A stretch of DNA of 9,919 bases. Origin: Fimenecus sp045594645 (lineage in GTDB: Bacteria > Bacillota > Clostridia > Oscillospirales > Acutalibacteraceae). This document shows, one piece after another, positions 1 through 6,825 of the stretch. Numbering within the stretch: position 1 is the stretch's first letter; every line of letters begins with the position of its first letter. The notes below the pieces were generated by a model. That model did no database searches and was not told the origin of the DNA. It worked only from the letters and a program-made list of their open reading frames with translations. The position numbers and the translations under genes are program-made. The stretch is from positions 1 through 9,919 of the forward strand of contig JAZNYY010000003.1 of assembly GCA_045594645.1 (NCBI GenBank), in the 5' to 3' direction.

Positions 1-1166
1 CTCTTAAAGGTATGCCCGTAGCCGTTTGCGGAAGTGATGATGACCGTCACGGTATTGTGCTTGCAAAGTCACAGCCCGCAAAAATTTGCGGTGTTAAAAC
101 GGGTGACACCATATTTGAGGCAAAGAAAAAGTGCAAGGGTATTATTATAGTTCAGACCGATTTTGATGCGTATCATTATTATTCTGAAATTGTCAAAGAT
201 ATTTATGCTCAATATACCGATTTAATCGAGTCCTTTGGTATGGACGAGTGTTGGCTTGATGTGAGCGGAAGTACAATTCTGTTCGGTGAGGGCGAAAAAA
301 TAGCAAATGATATAAGAGAACATATCCACCGTGAAACAGGACTTACAATTTCTGTGGGAGTTTCATTCAACAAGGTTTTCGCGAAGCTTGGCAGTGATAT
401 GAAAAAGCCCGATGCTACAACAGTTATTTCACACGAGAATTTCAAAGAAAAGGTGTGGAGCTTGCCTGCATCAGAATTGCTTTTCGTAGGCAGAAGAACT
501 ACTAAAACACTTGAGAAATACGGCATAAAAACCATTGGTGATATCGCATTATCCCAAGGGGATTTTATGCGTAAGATTCTAGGTAAAAACGGTTTTGATT
601 TATGGCTATATGCAAACGGAATGGACACTTCGCCCGTATCCCATATGGACTCAAAGCCCATAATGAAAAGTGTGAGTAGGGGAATTACTTGCGTTGAAAG
701 TCTGCTGTCAGTTTATGAGGCTCAGCGAGTAATTGCAGAGCTTTGCATAAGTGTATCAAAAGGGCTTCGCCGTGAGCATTTGCTTGCTACGGGAATTCAG
801 GTTGCTGTGAAAGACGATAATCTTACGGTTAAGCAATATTCCGCACCGCTTGAGTTCCCCACATTCAGCGCAAAAGAGCTTTTTGACGGTGTGTTGGCGA
901 TATTCCTTGAAAAGCATAAATGGAAAAGAAATATTCGCTCATTAACTGTGCGGACATATAATCTTGTTTATGAAAAAAGCTTTCAGCAGTTAACCGTCGG
1001 CTATGACATTGAAACCCACGAAAAACACGAAATTGTTGACGGTACGCTGACTGAAATCCGCGAAAAGCAGGGGAGAAATCTTATTTTTAACGGATGCCGA
1101 CTTTTAGGCACAAAAATGCCGACGGGTAAATCTGAATATTCATCATTACCGCCGGCAAGTTTTTGA
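1..1166 (+). CDS. dinB: Y-family DNA polymerase (DinB / Pol IV type), 5' end cut by window edge
   Basis: Error-prone translesion DNA polymerase acting at stalled replication forks. The frame is open to the left edge (first whole codon at base 3, reading L-K-G before the Met at 12). The text 'LKGMPVAVCG' matches the internal family motif usually written L-R-G-K-P-V-A-V-C-G, so the Met at 12 is internal and about 30 N-terminal residues, including the first catalytic Asp of the palm, lie outside the window. Visible, numbered from that Met: the second catalytic motif with D78-E79 in FGMDECWLDVSG; the palm motif SVGVSFNKVFAKLGSDMKKP at about 114-133; the thumb helix-hairpin-helix YGIKTIGDIA at about 170-179; and a little-finger domain from about 218 to the end. 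The 384 residues plus the missing part give the usual ~415. No obvious C-terminal beta-clamp motif is seen. It converges on the ABC-F gene with 2 nt between stops. Family assignment is firm; Pol IV versus another Y-family subgroup is less so. Confidence 0.93.
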   Translation, partial: LKGMPVAVCGSDDDRHGIVLAKSQPAKICGVKTGDTIFEAKKKCKGIIIVQTDFDAYHYYSEIVKDIYAQYTDLIESFGMDECWLDVSGSTILFGEGEKIANDIREHIHRETGLTISVGVSFNKVFAKLGSDMKKPDATTVISHENFKEKVWSLPASELLFVGRRTTKTLEKYGIKTIGDIALSQGDFMRKILGKNGFDLWLYANGMDTSPVSHMDSKPIMKSVSRGITCVESLLSVYEAQRVIAELCISVSKGLRREHLLATGIQVAVKDDNLTVKQYSAPLEFPTFSAKELFDGVLAIFLEKHKWKRNIRSLTVRTYNLVYEKSFQQLTVGYDIETHEKHEIVDGTLTEIREKQGRNLIFNGCRLLGTKMPTGKSEYSSLPPASF

Positions 1167-1168
1167 AT

Positions 1169-3061
1169 TTATGCTAATTCAAGCCACAAGTTCTCAAGCT
1201 CTTCAAGGGCTTCTTCTTTAATCTTTATTTCTTCAAGAATTTCTGAAAGTCTTGCATAATCGCTTGAAATATCGGGATTTTCGATAAGTGCTTTAAGCTC
1301 ATCAATTTCGTTTTGCAAGGCTTCCATTTCTTTTTCAGTATTCATAAGCTTAGCACGGCGTTTTCGGTCCTGTGCCTTATTTTTTCTTGACTCATCATAC
1401 TGCATTGCGGCATTGCTCTTTACTTCGGGCTTTGTCGCTTTTTCTTTTACCTCAGTCTGCGAATGCTCTTTGTAATAATCGTAATTACCTTTATAAATTA
1501 CAACCTCGTCGGGCTTCATTTCGATTATTTTATCGGGGACAGAATTAAGCAAATATCTGTCGTGAGATACCATAATCACAGTGCCTTCATATTGGCTCAA
1601 AGCACGGTCTAAAGCCTCTTTTGCCTTATAATCAAGGTGATTAGTAGGCTCGTCTAAAACAAGCACATTTGAGCGCTCAAAGACAATTATGCACAAAGCG
1701 ACTTTTGCACGATTAGCACCGCTCATCTCACGAATTCTCTTGAATACATCTTCGTCCTCAATAAGAAAACGGGCAAGCATACTGCGGATTTCATATTCGG
1801 TCTTTGTGGGAAATTTGCGGTGTACCGCCTCAATAACTGTCATATTAAGGTCAAGTGAAGCAAGCTCTTGGTCAAAATATGAAATCTCGACATTTCCGCC
1901 CCAACGCACCGAACCCTCATAAGCCATCTTTTTAAGTATAGCCTTTAAAAAAGAGGATTTGCCAACGCCGTTTTTACCCACAAAAGCAACCTTTTCACTG
2001 CGTGTAATTTCTAAATCGAGATTTTGGAATAATGTGCGTTTACTGTCACCTTTGCCGACGCTTACTTTTAAGCCTTTGCACTCAAGAATTGTTTTATGTG
2101 GCTCAATATCGAAAGGAAACGCTATGTGCAAATCCTTAACCTTTGGATTTGGTTTTGCTGCAAGCTCCATTTTCTCAAGAGCTTTAACGCGAGAGCCAAC
2201 ACTATTGATACTGCTTGATTTTGCAAGGTTTTTGCGGACATAATCACGCAATTCTTCAATTTCCTTCTGTTGCTTTTCATATTCTCTTGTAAGGGTCTTA
2301 ATTCGTTCTTCTTTTTGTTTTAAGAATGAAGAATATCCGCCTTTATATCTAACTAATTCACCATTTTCAATTTCACATATATCAGACGCGACGGCATTCA
2401 AAAAATATCTGTCGTGAGATACTATAATAACTGCACCCTTATATGATGCAAGATAGTCCTCAAGCCAATTGAGCATAGAAAAATCAAGGTGGTTTGTTGG
2501 CTCGTCAAGAATAAGCAGATTCGGGTTTTCAACAAGTATTTTAGCAAGTGCAAATCGTGTTTTTTCACCGCCCGAAAGTACAGAAACCGATGTTTCCATA
2601 TTGAAATCGCCAAATCCCATACCGTTCAATACGGTGTTAATTCGTACTTCGGCATTGTAGCCGTCGGCTGCATCATAAATACTTGTAAGTCGTTCATACT
2701 CTGCAGAAAGTTTTTCATATTCACTACCGCTTGAAACAGACATCTTTTTTGATATCTCTTCAAGCTTTTTACGAGTGTCAAAAACTAATTGCAATGAATT
2801 CTGAATTTCTTCTTTTAAGGTATTTGAAGTATTTAAAGCCTCATTTTGCTTTAAATATCCAATACGCAAATCAGATTTAGGTGCAATTGTGCCCTCATCG
2901 CACTCAAGATTACCAGAAATAATGTTTAGAAGGGTGCTCTTACCTACACCGTTAATACCCAGAAGACCAATTCGGTCTTTATCATTAACAGCGAGGTTAA
3001 CATTTTTCAATATGCTTTTGTCAAGAAATCCTTTACTTATGTTGCTGAGTGTAATAAGCAT
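1169..3061 (-). CDS. ABC-F family ATPase (ribosome-acting, translation factor or antibiotic-resistance type)
   Basis: Soluble protein with two nucleotide-binding domains and no membrane segments, as in ABC-F proteins that bind the ribosomal E site and act on stalled or drug-blocked ribosomes. NBD1: Walker A GINGVGKST (35-43), Q-loop Q72, signature LSGGEKTR (162-169), Walker B with E187, H216. A charged linker at about 245-315 corresponds to the P-site tRNA interaction motif. NBD2: Walker A GKNGVGKSS (362-370), Q398, Walker B with E471, H500. About 570-630 is a Glu/Lys-rich coiled coil resembling the C-terminal extension of Uup/YdiF-like members. Length, 630 aa, is typical. Odd: the NBD2 signature reads MSGAN (446-450) in place of LSGGE. 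The ATG has SD AAAAGGT 7 nt upstream, overlapping the end of the MATE gene 12 nt away, so the two are very likely co-transcribed. The subfamily cannot be fixed by eye; resistance is inferred only from the neighbour. Confidence 0.93.
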   Translation of the reverse strand: MLITLSNISKGFLDKSILKNVNLAVNDKDRIGLLGINGVGKSTLLNIISGNLECDEGTIAPKSDLRIGYLKQNEALNTSNTLKEEIQNSLQLVFDTRKKLEEISKKMSVSSGSEYEKLSAEYERLTSIYDAADGYNAEVRINTVLNGMGFGDFNMETSVSVLSGGEKTRFALAKILVENPNLLILDEPTNHLDFSMLNWLEDYLASYKGAVIIVSHDRYFLNAVASDICEIENGELVRYKGGYSSFLKQKEERIKTLTREYEKQQKEIEELRDYVRKNLAKSSSINSVGSRVKALEKMELAAKPNPKVKDLHIAFPFDIEPHKTILECKGLKVSVGKGDSKRTLFQNLDLEITRSEKVAFVGKNGVGKSSFLKAILKKMAYEGSVRWGGNVEISYFDQELASLDLNMTVIEAVHRKFPTKTEYEIRSMLARFLIEDEDVFKRIREMSGANRAKVALCIIVFERSNVLVLDEPTNHLDYKAKEALDRALSQYEGTVIMVSHDRYLLNSVPDKIIEMKPDEVVIYKGNYDYYKEHSQTEVKEKATKPEVKSNAAMQYDESRKNKAQDRKRRAKLMNTEKEMEALQNEIDELKALIENPDISSDYARLSEILEEIKIKEEALEELENLWLELA

Positions 3062-3068
3062 AATTTTT

Positions 3069-3075
3069 ACCTTTT
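3069..3075 (-). promoter_or_regulatory. RBS of the ABC-F gene, overlapping the MATE stop region
   Basis: On the minus strand AAAAGGT lies 7 nt before the ATG at 3061 and overlaps the TAA of the MATE gene (3076-3074). A ribosome finishing MATE sits on this site, which suggests translational coupling of the pair. Confidence 0.6.
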
Positions 3076-4417
3076 ATTTAGTAGCTAAATTATTGACATT
3101 CTTCTTCCATGCACCTGTGAAATAGAATACACAAGATATTCCCGTTGCAAGCAACCATCCCGCAGGCCACGAATACCATATACCGTTTTCATTGAATACA
3201 GGAGTTAAAGTGTAGCACAAAACTACTCTCAAAAGCAAGTCAGAGAATGTTGAAATCATAAACATTTTCATAACACCGCTACCGCGGAGTACACCGTCAA
3301 TTATAAGCTTGATAGAGATAAATAAATAGAACGGTGATACAGTTTTGAGAAATTCTGCACCCGAATTGATAATTGATATATCCTCACCATTTACAAAGAT
3401 TTTCATCATAGCTTCGGGGAAAAAGCAAAACAGAATAAACAATGGAACAGTTATGACGAAAGAAATTAAATATAATGATTTAACTCCGGATTTTATTCTT
3501 TCAGTTTTTCCTGCACCGACATTTTGCGCAGTATAGCTTGACATACTGTTACCAAGTGCGGTAAGGGTTGTAATTGTAAAAGTATTCAGTTTTCCTGCCG
3601 CCGAAAAGCCTGCAACGATAATGTCACCAAAGGTATTTACAAGACCTTGAATGAAAATATTACCAACAGATACAAAGCTTTGCTGTAAAATGCTTGGTAT
3701 TGCAACAAAGAGTATTTTTTTTAGCACATCAAAAGAGAATAAATCGGATTTAATATGTGTGATTTTGCGTATTCTGAATATTAAACAAGTAATTGACAAT
3801 CCAGATGCTATACCTTGTGCCAAAAAAGTCGCCCACGCAACACCAGCAACACCAAGAGCTGTGAATTTGACAAGTATGTAGTCAAGTATAACATTGAAAA
3901 CCGATGAAAAAATCAAGAAATATAGCGGAGTTTTTGAGTCGCCGAGAGCAGTGAAGATGCCGTTACAGATATTATACAGAAATAAGAAAACTAAACCCAA
4001 AGTGTAAATATTAAGATATGATGCTGAGTTAATATATAAATTTTCGGGAGTATTTAATGCAGTAAGTATGGCGGGGGAGAATACTAATCCTATAATTGAA
4101 AGTACGATGCTTAAGCTAATAAGTGAAATCAACGAAGTGCTGATACAGGTTTTCATTTTTGCAAAATTTTTATTGCCGAAAAACTGCGAAATAACAACAC
4201 AACAGCCAATGTTTGAGCCATTTGCAATCGCCATATAAATCATCGTTACTGTATATGAAATTCCAATTGAAGCCAAGGCCTCTCCGCCTAAAAGCTTACC
4301 TGCAATAATACTGTCAGCTATATTGTATAATTGTTGAAAGCACACACTAATAAGCATCGGAATTGTAAATTTTATAAGGATTTTCGCAGGATTGCCCTGC
4401 GTCATATCTCGTACCAT
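3074..4417 (-). CDS. MATE family multidrug/Na+(H+) antiporter
   Basis: Inner-membrane efflux protein of the multi-antimicrobial extrusion family, expected to expel cationic drugs or metabolites in exchange for Na+ or H+. The protein has two homologous MatE halves with about twelve hydrophobic segments. Typical landmarks are an N-terminal MTQGNPAKILIKF start, FQQLYNIADSIIAGKLLG in the first helix, NGIFTALGDSKTPLYF and ALGVAGVAWATFLAQG in the first half, and QQSFVSVGNIFIQGLVNTFG and GVLRGSGVMKMFMIS in the second. I chose the ATG at 4417 (447 aa) because GGGTGG lies 4 nt upstream; a TTG at 4429 has no SD and sits in the T-tract of a terminator, while the ATG at 4405 has only a weak site. The gene is separated from the upstream flavoprotein gene by 45 nt holding a terminator hairpin and is followed after 12 nt by ABC-F. 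The transported substrate cannot be told from sequence. Confidence 0.93.
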   Translation of the reverse strand: MVRDMTQGNPAKILIKFTIPMLISVCFQQLYNIADSIIAGKLLGGEALASIGISYTVTMIYMAIANGSNIGCCVVISQFFGNKNFAKMKTCISTSLISLISLSIVLSIIGLVFSPAILTALNTPENLYINSASYLNIYTLGLVFLFLYNICNGIFTALGDSKTPLYFLIFSSVFNVILDYILVKFTALGVAGVAWATFLAQGIASGLSITCLIFRIRKITHIKSDLFSFDVLKKILFVAIPSILQQSFVSVGNIFIQGLVNTFGDIIVAGFSAAGKLNTFTITTLTALGNSMSSYTAQNVGAGKTERIKSGVKSLYLISFVITVPLFILFCFFPEAMMKIFVNGEDISIINSGAEFLKTVSPFYLFISIKLIIDGVLRGSGVMKMFMISTFSDLLLRVVLCYTLTPVFNENGIWYSWPAGWLLATGISCVFYFTGAWKKNVNNLATK

Positions 4418-4421
4418 ACTG

Positions 4422-4427
4422 CCACCC
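4422..4427 (-). promoter_or_regulatory. RBS that decides the MATE start
   Basis: GGGTGG on the minus strand, 4 nt before the ATG at 4417. The spacing is short and the core is imperfect, but it is the only purine-rich site near any candidate start. It follows the terminator T-tract directly (4432-4428), so hairpin folding could influence access to it. Confidence 0.45.
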
Positions 4428-4456
4428 AAAAAGAAGGGACTGAAACTCAGCCCCTT
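4428..4456 (-). terminator. Intrinsic terminator after the flavoprotein gene / leader hairpin of MATE
   Basis: Arms 4456-4447 (AAGGGGCTGA) and 4443-4434 (TCAGTCCCTT) pair over 10 positions with one mismatch (C4451... read as G against T side near the middle), closing a 3-nt loop at 4446-4444. The stem is followed by C and then five T (4432-4428) in minus-strand direction. It starts 6 nt after the flavoprotein stop codon, which fits a terminator for the nucleoside-transporter unit. The T-tract is short, so read-through into MATE is possible. Confidence 0.7.
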
Positions 4457-4461
4457 TAAAA

Positions 4462-4491
4462 TTTATATAGCTTTAAGAATACTTCTTGCAA
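4462..4491 (-). promoter_or_regulatory. Candidate promoter for the MATE/ABC-F unit
   Basis: Within the last codons of the flavoprotein gene the minus strand carries TTGCAA (4491-4486) and TATAAA (4467-4462) with an 18-nt spacer. The -10 matches TATAAT at 5 of 6 positions and the -35 matches TTGACA at 4 of 6. A start about 7 nt downstream would place the terminator hairpin at the very 5' end of the mRNA. AT-rich DNA gives such matches easily, so this is tentative. Confidence 0.3.
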
Positions 4492-5857
4492 CGCTTATGC
4501 CGTTTGAAGAAGCCTGCATAAGTCCGCGTGTAACAGAAGCACCATCACCGATTGCGTGAAGGCCCTTAACGCTTGTTTCAAAGTTTGTGTCAACAACGAC
4601 CTTGTTAGAATAGAACTTAACTTCAACACCGTAAAGAAGAGTTTCGTCACTTGCAATACCGGGAGTTACCTTGTCAAGAGCCTCAAGCATTTCAGCGATA
4701 TCCACCATAATTCTGTGGGGGAATACAAGCGACAGGTCACCGGGCACAGCATCTTTAAGTGTGGGGATAAGATTGTTTCTGCAAAGTCTTTCAGCAGTTG
4801 TTCTTCTGCCACGCTTAAAGTCACCATATGTCTGTACAAGAATTTTGCCGTCGCAAAGCATATTGCTTAACTGTGCAATGTGTTTACCATATTCAATAGG
4901 TGATTTAAACGGCTTTGTGAAATTCTTTGATACAAGAAGTGCAAAGTTTGTGTTGTTTGTTTTGTATTCGGCAGATTTATAAGCGTGACCGTTAACAACT
5001 GCCAAACCATTGTCATAGTATTCAGTTGCAACTTCACCAGATGGGTTAGAACAGAATGTACGAACCTTGTCGTCAAATGTCTGTGAATAGTAAACAAGCT
5101 TCGCTTCGTAAAGATTTTCGTTAAGGAATTTCATAACCTCATCACGAACCTCAACACGAACGCCCACATCAACAGTACCAACCTGAGTTTCAATATTATG
5201 GTCTTTACAGATATGGCTTAACCATTCTGCGCCTTCACGGCCAACTGCAGCAACAATTTTGTCAGAATAATAGGTGTTTCCGCCCGCAACAATACCTTTT
5301 ACTTCATTGTTTTCAATTATAATATCCTCAACCATAGTGTTGAAAATGATATTACAGCCTTTTTCTTCAAGGTGATGCTGAAGTCTGCCATAAATTTTAT
5401 AGCCCTCTTCTGTGCCAAGGTGACGAATAGGACATTCAATTAGCTTTAAGTTTGCATTGATTGCTTTTCTGCGGATTTCTTCAATTTCAGCCTGCTTATC
5501 AACGCCGTAAACATTGGTGTCGGCACCGAAATCAAGATATACACTGTCGGCTTCTTTTAAAAGCTCCATTGTTTTTTCATAACCGAGAATATCGGGCAAA
5601 GTACCGCCAACATCAGGTGAAAGTGAAAGCTTACCGTCAGAGAATGCACCTGCGCCCGCAAAACCTGTTGTGATTGAGCAAGGCTGACAGCCAACACATT
5701 TTTTAGTTTTTCTTTTTGGGCACATTCTTTTTTCAATTGAACGGCCCTTTTCAACCATAAGAATATTAATATCGGGCTTTTTTGCAAGGAGCTCATAAGC
5801 ACAGAAGATACCTGAAGGTCCTGCACCGATAATAATTACATCATATTTGTTATTCAT
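4463..5857 (-). CDS. NAD(P)/FAD-dependent oxidoreductase with Cys cluster (COG2509-like), function unknown
   Basis: Cytosolic flavoprotein of 464 aa with no signal peptide or membrane helices. The N-terminal Rossmann motif GAGPSG (11-16) with a downstream acidic VEKG turn (35-38) binds the FAD ADP moiety. A C-terminal GDGASVTRGL (437-446) is the second FAD contact of this superfamily. Between them lies a four-cysteine motif C46-X7-C54-X2-C57-X2-C60 followed by SITTGFAGAGAFSDGKLSLS, which I recognise from the FAD-dependent dehydrogenase group COG2509. The cysteines could ligate a metal or Fe-S cluster or be redox active; this is inference. The substrate is unknown to me. The ATG at 5857 has GGAG 8 nt upstream and lies 20 nt after the last permease gene, so it is probably the last gene of the nucleoside transporter operon, ending at the terminator that begins 6 nt after its stop codon. 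Confidence 0.87.
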   Translation of the reverse strand: MNNKYDVIIIGAGPSGIFCAYELLAKKPDINILMVEKGRSIEKRMCPKRKTKKCVGCQPCSITTGFAGAGAFSDGKLSLSPDVGGTLPDILGYEKTMELLKEADSVYLDFGADTNVYGVDKQAEIEEIRRKAINANLKLIECPIRHLGTEEGYKIYGRLQHHLEEKGCNIIFNTMVEDIIIENNEVKGIVAGGNTYYSDKIVAAVGREGAEWLSHICKDHNIETQVGTVDVGVRVEVRDEVMKFLNENLYEAKLVYYSQTFDDKVRTFCSNPSGEVATEYYDNGLAVVNGHAYKSAEYKTNNTNFALLVSKNFTKPFKSPIEYGKHIAQLSNMLCDGKILVQTYGDFKRGRRTTAERLCRNNLIPTLKDAVPGDLSLVFPHRIMVDIAEMLEALDKVTPGIASDETLLYGVEVKFYSNKVVVDTNFETSVKGLHAIGDGASVTRGLMQASSNGISVARSILKAI

Positions 5858-5865
5858 AATAATTT

Positions 5866-5869
5866 CTCC
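5866..5869 (-). promoter_or_regulatory. RBS of the flavoprotein gene
   Basis: GGAG on the minus strand, 8 nt before the ATG at 5857, inside the 20-nt gap after the permease stop. No promoter or terminator fits in this gap, which supports co-transcription with the transporter. Confidence 0.55.
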
Positions 5870-5877
5870 AAAAATTT

Positions 5878-6825
5878 TTATCTTTCTTCTCGGAAATAGT
5901 TAAGACCTAAATTTGCAGGTGGTTGGTTTTTCTTTTTGCTACGCATACTTGTGAAGAGAAGAACGATAATTGTAACAACATAGGGGAGCATTTTAATAAG
6001 CTCTGTGTCTTCAAATGAAACATTTTTAATATAGCTACCTGCGATATAAAGTCCACCGAAAATAAGTGAACCGATAATTGCAAGATTGGGTTTCCAAACT
6101 GTGAAAATAACAAGAGCAATTGCCAACCAACCAATAGCATCGATACAGTATTCCCAGTTACCGTTAAGGTAGTCCATAACGAATGAAAGACCACCAAGAC
6201 CTGAAATACCACAACCGATACAGGTTGCAACATAACGATATGCAGATACATTTATACCTGCTGCGTCAGCAGTTGCGGGGTTTTCACCAACTGCACGCAA
6301 ATGAAGACCTACACGAGTTTTGTTAAGAACAAAAGAAGTTCCCAATGCAATGAAAATTGCAAGGTAAATAAATATACCGTGTGAAAGGAAGAGTTCACCA
6401 AACCAACCAAGGTCATCAGCAAAGGGGAGGCAAGCTGTAAAGTATTTACTGCCTTTGCTGTAAATAATGCCTGTCTGGGCAATCATAAAGTCAGAAACAC
6501 CAACACCGAAGGTTGTGAGCGCAAGACCGGTAACATTCTGATTAACACGGAGTGTTACTGTGAGGAAGCAGAATATAAAGCCCATAAGAGCGCCACCGAT
6601 AACGGTTGCGATAATCGGAATTAAAACAGCGAGAACGGGGTTTATATTGCGACCTACAGCGGTGAAATAAAGGTATTCAGCAAAGCATCCGCAAGACGCA
6701 CCAACACACATAACACCGGGTGTACCTAAGTTTAAGTGACCTGATTTTTCAGTAATTGTTTCACCGGTAGAGCCTAAAAGGAAGGTCATACCTAAACGAA
6801 TTGCACTAACGAGAAAGGCTAACAT
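5878..6825 (-). CDS. Nucleoside ABC transporter permease, NupQ/RnsD-like
   Basis: Second permease of the importer, a BPD_transp_2 (branched-chain amino acid/ribose-type) integral membrane protein of 315 aa, the usual size for the shorter permease in BMP-type nucleoside systems. Hydrophobic segments lie at about 1-20, 30-50, 61-92, 98-118, 148-167, 196-217, 229-262 and 279-294. Family marks are the N-terminal GSTGETITEKSGHLNLG (18-34) and the cytoplasmic coupling loop VGLHLRAVGENPATADAAGI (172-191) that contacts the ATPase. The tail after residue 294 is basic and polar. Its ATG overlaps the stop of the preceding permease as TAATG, with AAAGGAG 8 nt upstream. Nucleoside specificity is inferred from the BMP lipoprotein and the Nup-like set; no substrate residues can be read. 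Confidence 0.92.
   Translation of the reverse strand: MLAFLVSAIRLGMTFLLGSTGETITEKSGHLNLGTPGVMCVGASCGCFAEYLYFTAVGRNINPVLAVLIPIIATVIGGALMGFIFCFLTVTLRVNQNVTGLALTTFGVGVSDFMIAQTGIIYSKGSKYFTACLPFADDLGWFGELFLSHGIFIYLAIFIALGTSFVLNKTRVGLHLRAVGENPATADAAGINVSAYRYVATCIGCGISGLGGLSFVMDYLNGNWEYCIDAIGWLAIALVIFTVWKPNLAIIGSLIFGGLYIAGSYIKNVSFEDTELIKMLPYVVTIIVLLFTSMRSKKKNQPPANLGLNYFREER

Noticed and set aside
209..661. A 150-codon minus-strand frame opposite the polymerase gene
   Set aside because: It has no recognisable motif and lies fully antisense to conserved DinB palm and thumb motifs.
1163..1182. AT-rich 7-bp hairpin as a bidirectional terminator between dinB and ABC-F
   Set aside because: The stem has one G-C pair and is followed by GCC on the plus strand and by A residues on the minus strand, so it lacks a T-tract in either direction.
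4418..4429. TTG start at 4429 for the MATE protein, adding four residues
   Set aside because: No SD precedes it, and it would start inside the terminator T-tract. The ATG at 4417 has GGGTGG upstream and fits family N-termini.
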